From: Tetrahymena thermophila SB210
Taxonomy: Eukaryota; Ciliophora; Oligohymenophorea; Hymenostomatida; Tetrahymenidae
Assembly: GCF_000189635.1 (NCBI RefSeq)
Contig: NW_002476254.1
Coordinates: 310,001 to 374,000, forward strand
Direction: 5' to 3'
Length of the DNA stretch: 64,000 nucleotides
In this document: positions 25,695 through 37,350 of the stretch, piece after piece
Layout: each line of letters starts with the position of its first letter
Numbering within the stretch: position 1 is the stretch's first letter
Translations under genes and position numbers: made by a program
The notes under the pieces: model-generated
Seen by the model: only the letters and a program-made list of their open reading frames with translations
What the model was told of the DNA's origin: nothing
Database searches by the model: none

Positions 25695-26480
25695 TTCAGG
25701 TTTTTTACATTTACTTTTTTTGAAGATTATTTTAAATTTTAAAAGGTCTTTATTTTGCTTTATTCATCATTCTTTAATAAAGCCCTTTAAGGTTACTTTT
25801 GAAAATAACAAGCTGAAAATAATTATATTTTATCGTATATAATTTGATTGATTTCGCTTTCTAATCTTATCAAAGTTATCAAAAATGAAAAATAAAATTC
25901 TCCCAGAATAAGCAAATGATAAATTTCCAATAAAAAATCTAACTTTCCACTAAGCAATATTTTTTTAAAAGTGTAAAGTCTCTAATAAGTTTATATTACT
26001 TTGAAATAAGCAAATAAATATAGCAATCTCCTTCTATGAAATTAGTATCTGCTATTAGCTTGTTAAAGAGAGGAAATGAATTTGATTTATGAATTTTTCT
26101 TAGTTTTGATTGTAATTTAAGATTATATTATGAAAAAAAAAAATTTTTGAAGCATATTATTAGGATTATTAATCTCGTAATATAATTTTGTGTGATGAAT
26201 GGTATTAAGTTACAAATAACACATAAAAAAAAATAAGTGAATTTTAAAAGCAGATCATAGCTTATTTTCTTAAATTATTCTTCCCTTTTGTTTTCTTAAA
26301 TTACTTCTTCCTTTTATTTTTTTTCAGCAATAAGGATATATTAAATTAACATATTAATTTTTTGAGTTACTTCCAACTCAAGGTGATGTAAATATTTAAA
26401 AAAGTTAATTCTAAAACTTATAAAACTGAGGGGGCACAAGCATATATGCTGACAAATTCTAACAAAATAAAATAGTTAAT

Positions 26481-26513
26481 GAGTGAATGAATGAATGAAC
26501 AAATGAATGAATT
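26481..26513. repeat. (TGAA)n simple repeat
   Basis: Imperfect tandem TGAA units in gene-poor DNA, seven or so copies with one interruption. Confidence 0.8.
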
Positions 26514-27226
26514 GAGAAAATGATTTAAGGTGAGACTTGAAAAGAAAAATGGTATATCAGACAAATAGTATGTAGGTATGAAGGGAAATCAGCTAAGATA
26601 CAATGGTTTATTGAAATAAAATAATTATATATTAATTTGTTATAAAGAAATATTTATTTAGTTTGATTGTGTGTATTTTTTAATTATGTAAGGATTAGTT
26701 TTAAGCTTATGCTTTGCATTCATTTTAGCTCATAAGTGAGAATCTTCTAAATTTATTTTTACTCGTTATTTTTTTGGAGAAATATTAGTTGCACATTTAA
26801 AACAAATAGTAAGTAGGGTTTGAAGTATTTGTAGCAAAATATTTCTTGTGTCATAAGATCAGATCTACATGTTTAAGGGAGAATAAATAGTTTTTAATTG
26901 CGTTTGCAATTATCTTTTGGTAGGTCATTATATTATGCAATTTTATTTAGTTTAATTAATTAATAAATTAATTAATTAATTTAGGCTGGTCTCAAAAATA
27001 AAAATAAATATGAGTATTGATTGAATTTGAGAAGCTTCTAACTAATGAGCGAATAATTTATTGTTTATGTTAGTTTGGATATATCTTATACAATTAATTG
27101 AATGAAATTGTTTATCAAAAAATGATAGGCAATTCTATCATGCTTGTTATTAATAATTATAATGTTTGTTTGTTTAATATGTATATATTGATTAGAAAGG
27201 TTTTGTATTTATTATTTATTATTTGA

Positions 27227-27249
27227 TTGTTTGTTTGTTTGTTTGTTTG
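27227..27249. repeat. (TTTG)n simple repeat
   Basis: Five to six uninterrupted TTTG units in intergenic DNA. Confidence 0.85.
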
Positions 27250-27586
27250 ATTATTTTTTGATTATTAAGTTTTTGTAAATTATTTTGATTACTTATTATT
27301 TGTCAAGGTAAATTTTCGATTATTTTTTATATTATTATTTTTAAATTAGGATGAATTTTTTTGATTTATAAATTATCTATTTGATAATTAATTAATTATA
27401 TGCTATTCCCATATGAAAGTAAAGTAGGAATTAGACAAACTGAGCATTTAGTTATTAAAATGAACTAAGTATAGACAATAGTCAGTCAGATTTGATAACT
27501 AACTAACTACAAAAACTGTATCTAGAAAGTCTGACAGACAAGCATCTATTTTAAAAGTTCAGTTTAAACGTTATAATTTTTTTAAT

Positions 27587-27901
27587 TCACTCAAGATCGA
27601 AAGATGAGTAGATTTCTTCATCATCTTCCTCATCATTTTAAATGCTAAGGCATTTATCTTCTGGGCACTTATCGAAACTTTCGATAGAACTCTTAGTAGA
27701 GAGGCAAGTAAAGCTTTAGTTAGAGCAAATCATAGATTTGTATATTTCTTCTAACTCTCTTGCAACGATTTCTAATTTTTAGAATCTCTTTTTATTTAAA
27801 GGAAGTGCGAAACCATCCTTCTTTTAAATGATTTTCTGTAATCCGTATTGTTTGGGTTTTTCTTCGGAGGAAGAAAGAATAATAAGTTGTTATTTACCCA
27901 T
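27587..27901 (-). CDS. Small 104-residue acidic-tailed protein, unrecognised
   Basis: Single exon, start 27901, TGA stop 27587-27589. The order is MGKQQLIILSSSEEKPKQYG, a lysine-rich helix with GFALPLNKKRFQKLEIVARE and LEEIYKSM, a Ser/Cys/Thr stretch (SNQSFTCLSTKSSIES), CPEDKC, and a very acidic end (NDEEDDEEIYSSFDLE). Codon choice is richer in C and G than the surroundings, which supports a real gene. PLNK...K...A.EL parallels the block in the 19.4-kb gene, and both genes lie on the same strand in otherwise empty DNA. Four Cys in the second half could bind metal or form disulfides; this is only a possibility. No membrane segment or signal peptide. Family unknown. Confidence 0.75.
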
Positions 27902-30900
27902 TTTTAAATAAATTATTGTTTGAAGATATGATTGATTAAAATTTCTTATGTTATTATTATTTTTTTTTTTATTTGGGTAGTAAAAATATTAATAATTTTT
28001 TATGAATTAATTAATTATTATTTTCGAATGCCAATGCGAAGGTTTGATATCAAGTGATTTTTTAGGATTGTTATTTACTTTCCCATTATTAATTAATAAT
28101 TTACATATGTAAAGGCAGAAAATCTATAAATGAATGAATTAATATATTAATTAATTAAGTTAACACTTTATTAATTTTACCCAAGCGGTTTAAAAAGTAT
28201 ATCTTAATTAATTATTTGATTGTTAAAAAAAATCTTTACCCGTTCCTCCTTTTTTAAAAAAATTTGATTTACTCCTTGCTATTTTTTTTTATTGATTACT
28301 CGCTTTCTTATTTGTTTGCCAGCCAGGTATGAATAAATAAGCTCTAAAAAAAGATTGATTTGACTCATGGGCTCATTTCAAAGCATAGAAAAATATACAT
28401 TAAATCATTCATGACTTTAGCTTGATTTGAAAATTTTAACTAAGATAATAAAATCAAATCACGAGAGACATTTAAGACAGACGAAGCGAAAAGGGAAGAA
28501 ATTTGCAAATAAAACTCAGAGACAGACGTGAAGCGAAGATACTACCAAAATATATGCAAAATGCTAAATTTACATATTTACTGATTTGATTATGATACTC
28601 TACTGAATAAATTTATAGGGCTAAATTTAAGGAATAAGATTATTAATTCTAATTATTATGTGAAATACAATGGGGATGTTTTAAGCAGATTTTGTATATT
28701 AAACCTGTAAAAATCAATCGCATTGAGTAATTTATTTATTTTCCACCATACGAAATAAAATTTACCCTACCACTTTATTTATTTTCTGAATAATAATTCT
28801 AAGATTTTCATAAGTGAAGTTTTAAAAAATTTTCTCCCCGCCCCGTCCTTTTTCCCATCTATCGCTCTATTATCTCTTAACAATATCATTGTGCGTAAGT
28901 ATCGCTAGCTCCCTTGAGTCACTGTGCCTGTGGATTGTGCAATTACTAAGGGTATTTGCAAACCTTGATAATTAAAAAAAATATGATTGTTGATTTATTG
29001 AAATAATAAAAATACTGATCAATTAAAAGTAATTAATTCATCAACTTTTCAAGCTTTTGAATAATTAATTTAAAATTAATTAAGTGAGTTTTTTGACAAA
29101 GCTAATATTTTTGTAAATATTTACTGAACAATAAAAAGCTGAAGATTCAGCAATATTTTGATTTACTGAAAGTATTTTTGAAATAGAAAATATTTGCTCT
29201 GCGCAACTAGTGTAAGAAGCTATGTCATAATTCTTAGCTTGAAACCTAAAAAATGTTTCGCTTTTACAGCTCCTTAGACTGAATATTATTCTACAATAAT
29301 CAAGATCAAATTAGAAGCTTTATTATTATTTTAAATTTGGCATGTAATTAATTTGATTTCTCTAGAACATAAAGGTAATATAAATACTACAGATACTTAT
29401 AAGATCCTGTCAGAATAGTAGAGAGTTATAGTTTATTGTAAATTTGCTTGAATAGCTTGAAGCTCAAAGTTTTTTTCTACAGAACACCTTTCTTATTAAT
29501 AAGCCTACATTTTTAGTAAAAATATTTTATGCCTCTTCTCATTTACGTGGAAAATTTTGTTAATAATTTCAGTAGATCATGTAATCTGCCATTTTCCTCA
29601 AAATATTTCAAATTAATATCTAAAAAGAACGGTTTATCTCTTTATCTATTTATTTTATTATTTGAGATAGACACCACTGCTCAAAAAATAAAAATCATGT
29701 AAGACTTCAAATATATTAGCTACTGAAAGTAAATTACAAATAACTCTTTAAAATATGAAGTAAAAATAGTAAATCCAAAAACATACTTTTCTTAATAGAC
29801 GTAAAGGTAAAAGGGGAGTAATTTTTAGCTAAATGCTATATCCTTAAGGACTTTAAAAATGTATTTAAAAGAAAGTTTTGACGATATAATTGTAATTTAA
29901 TAATCTAAAAGCTATTTCTTTTCAGCTAAGAAAACGAGTGATTAATACATACTATTATAAAAGATGTTAAATAGGCATGTCAATAAATAAATCATCTACG
30001 AATGAAGTATATTAATTTTTAAATAGGTGTAAGCTAAATAAATAAAAAATAATCAAACACGCACTTAGTCAAGCAAGCAATAGAATATTTCAGTAATTAG
30101 ATTTTTTTGGGAAAGAAAAGAACTATTATTATTTAAAATTTTTGTATAATTTTTGAATGCTTTTCTCAATTTGAAGCCTAAAAATAAAACAAACAAAACT
30201 TTAAGTTTTAAAAAAGCCCCTTCCTACAAAGTCTATATTAAGTTTAAAAAAAGATAGAATAAAATTAATAATTTTAATTTAAATTATTTTTCTATATGCT
30301 ACTAATAAATGAAATATCTAGAATTTTCTTGTTATTAGAATTTTCCCAGTCATTTCTGTGGTATTTTCTGATATTTAAAAAATACAATTTAACTCACTCA
30401 TATTATATTTATTATCTTTGTTTTGATAACACAAGTGAGAAGGTAATTCTGCTAAATATATATATTTGTAATCCCAAATTATATGTATGTAAAAAGCGCA
30501 GTTATATACAATTAATCATTCTTTTTTTACATTTAAACTAAGTTTTTATAATAAGGCTAATTATTTTGTAGGATAGACGAAAAAGCCTTTTTAAGTACGA
30601 TTCCTCATCTCTCATCTAATCTATTATATTTTCTGATTAGATAGTGTTCGAAATATTTTGTAAGTATTTTGATTTGAAAAAAAAAAACATCCAAATTCTA
30701 AAACAAACACAAAGATATCTCATTAAATTTTATTTCTTTTATATGATTATTTAAATATTGAACAGTAGAATAATAAATAGGGTATTTCGCATTTTTTAAT
30801 AAAGCAAATATAACCTTTTTCATAAATAAATGGGACCTAAAATTTACAAATTCAGTGCTAAATTGCTAAAAAAGACAAAGCTTATTTCATTCCTACAAAT

Positions 30901-31284
30901 TGTAAATGAGAAGATTTTTTAAGTGATAGAAAGATTTTTTAATTTTCATAATACTAAGCAATAATATATAAGAATAGCATAAGGAATTTTTGATAATATA
31001 GACGAAAAGAATTCCTTCCTTTTTTAATTTATTATTTATTAGGATATAATAAGTATTTTCATCGCATTTAATCTTACTCTCTCTCTTTTAAAATTCAGAA
31101 TATCTTTAACAGCATATACCTAATACTCTATTAAAATAATTTTTGATACAGCACCTTATATAAATAGTATAAGTAGATTTATTTTAAAATCCTTTTTCGA
31201 AGAATTTTTTACTCAAACTGAATTTTCAAAACAATTTGCCATAATATATAAAAACATTTAAACATTATCAAATTAGTCTCACGA
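27902..31284. other. Intergenic, with a GC-rich island
   Basis: Holds a direct repeat of AGACAGACG(TG)AAGCGA at 28475-28489 and 28520-28536 and a GC-rich island at 28831-28965 (both described in the findings). The last kilobase before the DHHC gene has an exceptionally long TGA-free frame (29,942-31,557), but it has no motifs and overlaps the DHHC first exon in another frame, so it is not called. Confidence 0.5.
28831..28965. other. GC-rich island in intergenic DNA, nature unknown
   Basis: About 135 bp with nearly half G+C, far above the ~20% around it. It begins TTTCTCCCCGCCCCGTCC and includes TCGCTAGCTCCCTTGAGTCA and GTGCCTGTGGATTGTGCAAT. No open frame with family similarity was seen. Read on the minus strand it ends in GGGGCGGGGAGAAAATTTTTT, a T-run like an RNA polymerase III terminator. 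It may be an unrecognised structured RNA gene or a regulatory element; I could not fit it to tRNA, U1-U6, SRP or snoRNA box patterns. Confidence 0.35.
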
Positions 31285-34200
31285 ATGGAATAAGAGCTTG
31301 TAGATTAAGTAAATATCAATCAAGATTTAAGCAATCATAGCAACGAAAAGAGAAGTGATTTTAGAGACTCAAATTCGCAATTTGATGCTTAAAGATATGC
31401 CAAAGATGATGCCAGCAAGAAAAATTCGCTTGCAAACAGAAAATTAGATTTAGAAAATAATTAATGTTATGAAGATGATTATTCATTAGATTCAACAGCT
31501 GCTCCTAATCAAGACACTTAGTCTCATAAAAAAAAGCACTATGAAAAATTAGGTTCACTGAAAAATAAAGGCAGTGCAAGAAGTACTTCAGCAACACTTT
31601 TTGCCCTAGATTCTAGTCGCGTAGATACATAACTTTTGAAATATGAATAAACTAAATTGCCTATTTATCTAGGCTGTCACAAGCCTATTTTGTGGTATAA
31701 AAATAAACCGATTCTTACTATTGGGCCTCACTGTAAGATTTATCAAATATATTTTAACTTAATTTCATTTTAAACAACGTTAATTTTTTGCAAAATAAAA
31801 ATGGTATTAGCGGCTAACAATAAAAAATAATATGTATATTTTACTTAATACTAATTTAAAATAAAAATAGTGATAATTATGAAAGAGTTATTTTTTGCTC
31901 GTAATCTATCTATTTTCGATTATAGCTTATTTAATTATAATTATTAGTATATTCAAGTGGTGCTTTAGATGGATGATATTAGTTAGTTAGTAGTTTGGTT
32001 AGTTGATTAAATAATAAATAGATTAAATAAATCAAAACTTACAAATAAATCAATAAGCAATTTAGCATGTTAAATAGATAAATTAATTTTACAATTCAAT
32101 AAGCAAATATGGCAAAATGACTGCAATTCATATAGAAAAATATAATTTAAGAAATTATTGAGTAAAATGAGAATTAGTTATTGAGTATAATGACTTTTAA
32201 TTTGTACTATATTCGATAAATCATTTTTGTGGTTTCGGCAAGACCTCTACTTTATTAAAGAAAACAAAGATAATAACTTACTATCTTAAATGACTTAATT
32301 TTATTTTACAATGATCGAGAAAAAAAATAGAATTTTTTCTATTAATAGCTCTTATTGTAAGTAATATAAACTTAAAATATTTTTTTATTTGGCAATTTCA
32401 TTATTAAATTTTTGTTTACTGGAAAGAAATATATTTTATTTTAAATATCTTCAATTTGCAGCAATATGAAACCCAAATCTTTTAGTTAACCCAGGAATTA
32501 AACTTACTTAAGTCATGTGCATATAAAAAATCTTTTTCTTACAGTCAGTTAAATTCACGTATTTCTTTCTTTTTAAATAAAACAAAAATGAGATGGCGGC
32601 TGCTACTGATTTTATAAAGATGGCCATAAAATAAATAATAAGTAAATTGTAAGTTTATAAAATGAATAAAACTCTATTCTTTTCTATCTATCTATCTAAC
32701 TAAGCTTTCTTTTGACAAGTAATATAATTTATATGATGAAATATTTAGTTACCGGAGAAATACAAAAGGTACTATATATCAGCAGTATTCATAAGAATTT
32801 ATCTAAAAAGCAATAATATAGGGGGAAAATACGTTATCAAGAAAATATCTATTAAGCGACAGGAATTATTAGTTGTTAGAATCCCCACTGTAATCAATAT
32901 TACTAAATCAGATAATTGTAAACAGTAACATATAGCAAAAAATCTAATTTTTTAATAACTTCAGATACATACTTAAACAAAAGAAAAAATTATATATCTA
33001 TTGATTTATCTTAGATTTATAATTTTAAATTATTTTGTAACACAATTTCAATCAAAGGACGCATCACAATGTTTTATGTTATAAGCCCTTACCAATTAAA
33101 AATAATTTAAAAAATATAATTTGATACTTTTTAGCTCAATTTACTTTATTTTGTATAGTATATTGGAGATTCTTCTAACTTTTCTTTATAATTTAAGTTT
33201 ATTCTTGATTTAAGCAATTACAAATATTATTTTTAGAATTTATTTCATTTAATATCTTATGTAATATTTTTGTAGCGCTAATAACCTGAATTCAATCAAA
33301 AATCTTTTTTCAAATATTTTATCTCAGAAACCAGTTTTTCTTGAAGCGAGTTAAAAGAAATTATTCTAACAATTTCACTTTTTTTCATACATCTTCATGA
33401 TTTTCATAAAATATTTTTAAATTTTAACATAATTTAATAGGGTATTTGACATTATGCTTGTGGATAAGCATTTTAATTACTGCCTATATAATTGCAGAAA
33501 ATATTGCAAGCACATTTGAAAATAAACTTTGGTACTATATACTATACATAATCGTGGGACTTCTTTTGTTTTTCTTCACCATTACGGCACTATTGAATCC
33601 AGGAATAGCTACAGAAAAAGAGTCTGACAGTGAAAATGGCTAAGTTTTAGGGTAATAAATGGAAATTTACAAAAATCGTAGTTTGATTATATATTTTACA
33701 ATTCTAAATTAATAAATAAATGGATATGCGTGACTTTTCTAAATCAGTTATTCTTTTAATAAATGGATTGATCTATAGTATATACTTAAGCCTTAAATTT
33801 ATAGATTAAGTATATGCAAAATGAGATAATTAATTTACTTGAATCTAAAATAAAAAATAAATGCACATTTTCGAATTAATTTTCTGTACATTAAATTTTT
33901 AAGATTTTGTGCAAATAAAATCATGAATAGAAATCTTCAGAAAAAAATTACAAAAGATGATGACTAAGTTATTAAATTATTAAAAAATAAAAAAGAAAGA
34001 GTAATTAAAAAAGAGATATCCAGACTATAGGTTTTTAACCTTGTCTTCATATATTTTAATAAGATATTACAAAAATTTAATTTTTTATATTATAAGCTTA
34101 ACAATACTAATCTTCCTCTCTTATTAAAATATCAATTAATATCCATGAACGAAAGTTTTAAAATAAGCAGAGAAATACTCATAAAATGCTAGTAGCACAT

Positions 34201-37200
34201 TAAATCAATATGAATTCTATAACATTTTAAATTTTTTGTTTAAAAAAACCCAAAAACCATTTAATCAACTAAAGATAACCAGCTAGTTATAGAATTCAAT
34301 AAACAAATAAATAAATAACCAGCTCTTCAATCTTCTTCTAAAAATAAACGTAATAACATTCATTTATGTTAATAGGAAATAAATTTTACCTTAATTTTTA
34401 TACTGCACATACTTTCCTGATAAAAATAACGATAAAAGAATGAATATACTTATTTAAATGCAACCTAAAATAAGTGATTGTTCTTTTTCATTGAATTCAA
34501 GTTTTTAAAATACGCAGTTAGGTTATTACACTCTTCCCCACATAAAAGATATACGCAAATAAAATATGAAAATTACAAAAATATAATTTTTTTTATGAGA
34601 TAAATGAAATGAACTAACGTTTTTATTTGATTACTGAAATTTACAATATTTACAAATTTTCTTACTACTATTTTCAATTGAGTTGAATCAATAAAATAGA
34701 TGAATAATTGAATTATTCAATCATTATTATCTTATTTTGCTAATAAAATTATAAAAGCATTCTTATTTACTAGACTAAAAAATTAATTTACAAATTTAGT
34801 AATCTTTATTTTAGTGTAAAAAATACTTAATGAATGCTTGCAGATAATTAATAATACTAGAAGATATCTTAAATCCAATCATTTATATATCCTTACACTA
34901 TACATTTATTTTTAAACAAAGACACAAAAAATTTTAAAATCTTTTTGATGATAGATTAAAGATATCTATCTTTATCAATTCCTTTTTAATTGATGATATG
35001 CATGCTAATGTATTAGTTATAATTAGAAAGTATCTATGCTAATCCTTTGTTTAGTTTTTTGAAAAGGCTGGATTAGCTTTCATTAGTATATAGTAAAAAT
35101 AAAAATAGTAGCTAAAAAAATTGAAATTTTGGCTGAAAAACTTTAATTCTAGTGAAAAACTGATTAAATTTAATATTATTTTATAGTGCCAGCCAGCCAA
35201 TCTTTTTTAATTTAATAAAAAAATAAATTTTTTTGAATTACTCATTTTTTAATTTGCAACTTTTAATGAGTTTTTTAATTGAACTATGACGATTTAATTT
35301 TTATAGAAAAATAAATATGATCAGGCTTTGTAACGTATAAGGTCAATCAGAAAATATAATATTTTAGGTATATAAGTACATTTATTTACTCTAAACCCCA
35401 CAAAAATATTTGTTTTAAAGGAGTAAGAAGCTTTAAGCTATTCTCGCACTTAAACCTTAACAATAAATAGATTCATTTAATAATACAAAAGAAATTTTAT
35501 AATGCTTCTCTAATAAGAGCTAATCAAATTATTATGCCTCTGTTTCTCTGTAATTCTATCATAATTATTCAGAATTTAAGGCTAAATTTCTCAGAAACTA
35601 ATAAATATATTTTAAAAACTATAACCTTAGATTTTACTATTCTAATTATTGCGAATACATTTAGCCTATATGAAAACATAATTTAAATTTAATCCAAATA
35701 TTTTACTCTTATTTTACAAGATTAATAATTGCTTTTAATTAGGGTTAAAAATAATCCTTTTAGAATCTGCTTATCAACAAATTAATTATTTATATTCTTA
35801 TTACTCGAAATATAAAAATTGGTTACTTTAATTTCAGTAAATTAGTGATAATTACACATAAATACTAAGTTTTTCAAAAGCATGACAAATATAACTTTCT
35901 AATAGTATCAAGCTAAACATCATAGTTTTATTTTTTCTATAGTCTTTAGTTTAGCTTGTAAGGATAGTAAGTAATAAATTAATAGTTGATTAATAACCTC
36001 AATTTAATAAAATACCTCAGTACTATCTTTTGATATTACAATTTTTGAATATCTATTACAAATGTAGCAACTATTACTAAATACTTATTTCAAAAGACAA
36101 ATTTATCTATTGGTGAATTAAATATAAACAGTTAAAAATAAATTACAAATTTTAATTTAACTCGATAACAAAGCAAAATTTTATTTATTTTATTAATAAA
36201 ATAAATAAATAGCTAACTTATCATAAGATAAATTACCTTAAAATGTCTAAAATTGTATTTATTATTTTATTTTTGCAGTCAAAATTAAAAGGCGTTATTG
36301 AATATGCAAAATAACTCTTATTAATTTTAAATTTTAACTTAATTTAGCTGTTGATTGAAATAAAATAATTTAACATATAATATTTAAGCAAACAAAACAC
36401 AAAAAATTAAGTTATATAAATATTTAGAAACGATATTAATATTTAGAACTTAAAGGGAGATAGTTAAAATTCGCGATTATTTCTTTTTTGTTATAAATTA
36501 ATATAGCTTACGTACTACTTTAAGTGGTTGATTGAATTTATTTTACAATTTATGCGTTAGTGCTATACATTTGAATATATAATTTTTATCCATAAAATCA
36601 ATCAATAGGTTAATAATCTAATTGCAAATATAAAATTTTTATATATTACTTTCTTTTTATATCAATTAATTTTTAAATTCTTCTTACCCCAAGATTTAAT
36701 ATAATTTGCTTTTTTAAATTACTTCATTTAATTGGAGTTGCTTTACTACATTATAAAAGGATTAGAATAAATTATTATTATAAATGTAAACTAAATTTAT
36801 GGACTCCTCTTACTCTATTAACTAAAAATAAAACAAAATTAAACATGCTAGCTTTTTCAGATAAATACTTTTTTTTATCTGCAAGCAACTCGAATATATA
36901 AAAAAAATCAAAGTATTTTACTGAATCGAAATAATGCCTTTACATTTAGTTCATTTTTAAATAGATAAGAAGTTATGAGTATACATACAATGGTCCGAAG
37001 AAATTTTATCTAAATTTTTAGAAATTTCATGTATTTATAAGAGTAACTCTTATTGATATCCACAAATATTTATTTCGTAGAATTCCCCCTCAAATAATAT
37101 AGATTTACTTTGATTTAATTTTTATAACATAAATATGTTTAGGACATGTCCCTTATGCGAGATTGTCTTGGATAACACGACCTTTCATTGTATGGACTGT

Positions 37201-37350
37201 AGGGTGTGCATTAGAGGATTTGATCATCACTGTCCTTGGACTAGCAAGTGTATTGGAGCAAACAATATTCATGTCTTTTATGTTTTTATTGCTTTCTTTT
37301 TAATATTTTTTGTTTATTCTATATTTTTGTGCATATTGTATGCTTTTTGA
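31285..37350 (+). CDS. DHHC-type protein S-acyltransferase (palmitoyltransferase) with kilobase introns
   Basis: Three exons, 31285-31732, 33441-33651 and 37143-37350 (TGA), 288 residues. Splice phases 1 and 2 match exactly and the junctions rebuild family motifs (TIGPH|W and VLG|TCPLC). The enzyme transfers a fatty acyl group from acyl-CoA to cysteines of membrane-associated proteins. Residues 1-130 are a polar, Ser/Lys-rich cytosolic tail, followed by WYKNKPILTIGPHW. Membrane helices are at ~152-170 and ~180-201, then the conserved N202-P-G. The Cys-rich domain spans 222-258 with HCMDCRVC and catalytic DHHC 247-250, followed by PWTSKC. One more helix fills 264-288, where the protein stops. 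The usual fourth helix is not encoded before TGA 37348. Introns of 1,708 and 3,491 bp are 10-50 times the size of others here. An extra 3' exon is possible, but the open frame at 37720-37947 does not match in phase. Confidence 0.85.
31733..33440 (+). other. Long intron 1 of the DHHC gene (1,708 bp)
   Basis: Starts GTAAGATTTA and ends TTTAATAG. AT-rich throughout, with a TATC run at 32683-32698. I found no nested gene on either strand and no coding segment that would fit as an extra exon. Phase 1 on both sides. Confidence 0.65.
33652..37142 (+). other. Long intron 2 of the DHHC gene (3,491 bp)
   Basis: Starts GTAATAAATGG and ends ATATGTTTAG, phase 2 on both sides. The interior is uniformly AT-rich with no supported gene. 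It contains the motif GCCAGCCAGCCAAT at 35188-35201, which recurs at 54375-54388. If the source is germline DNA, an internally eliminated sequence could be hosted here. Confidence 0.6.

Larger units (their letters stand above)
19802..27586. other. Gene-poor stretch, 7.8 kb
   Basis: The first ~250 bp upstream of the 19.8-kb gene contain a pyrimidine-rich tract (about 19,995-20,025, AGGACCCCCTCCTCTTTTTC on the plus strand), perhaps promoter DNA. A coding-like tract at 24.1-25.7 kb is listed separately. Simple repeats lie at 26481-26513 and 27227-27249, and (AATT)n near 26,952-26,985. A short duplicated motif lies at 22,161 and 22,273. The rest is AT-rich with no recognisable gene. Confidence 0.5.

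Noticed and set aside
28860-28920. Possible U1 snRNA because of ATACTTAC on the minus strand
   Set aside because: The octamer is not followed by U1 stem-loops in the right order; the ATTGCAC seen nearby is upstream rather than downstream.
29942-31557. A 538-codon TGA-free plus-strand frame leading into the DHHC gene
   Set aside because: No motif, background base content, overlaps the DHHC first exon in another frame, and one or so frame of this length is expected by chance across 64 kb of such DNA when only TGA stops.
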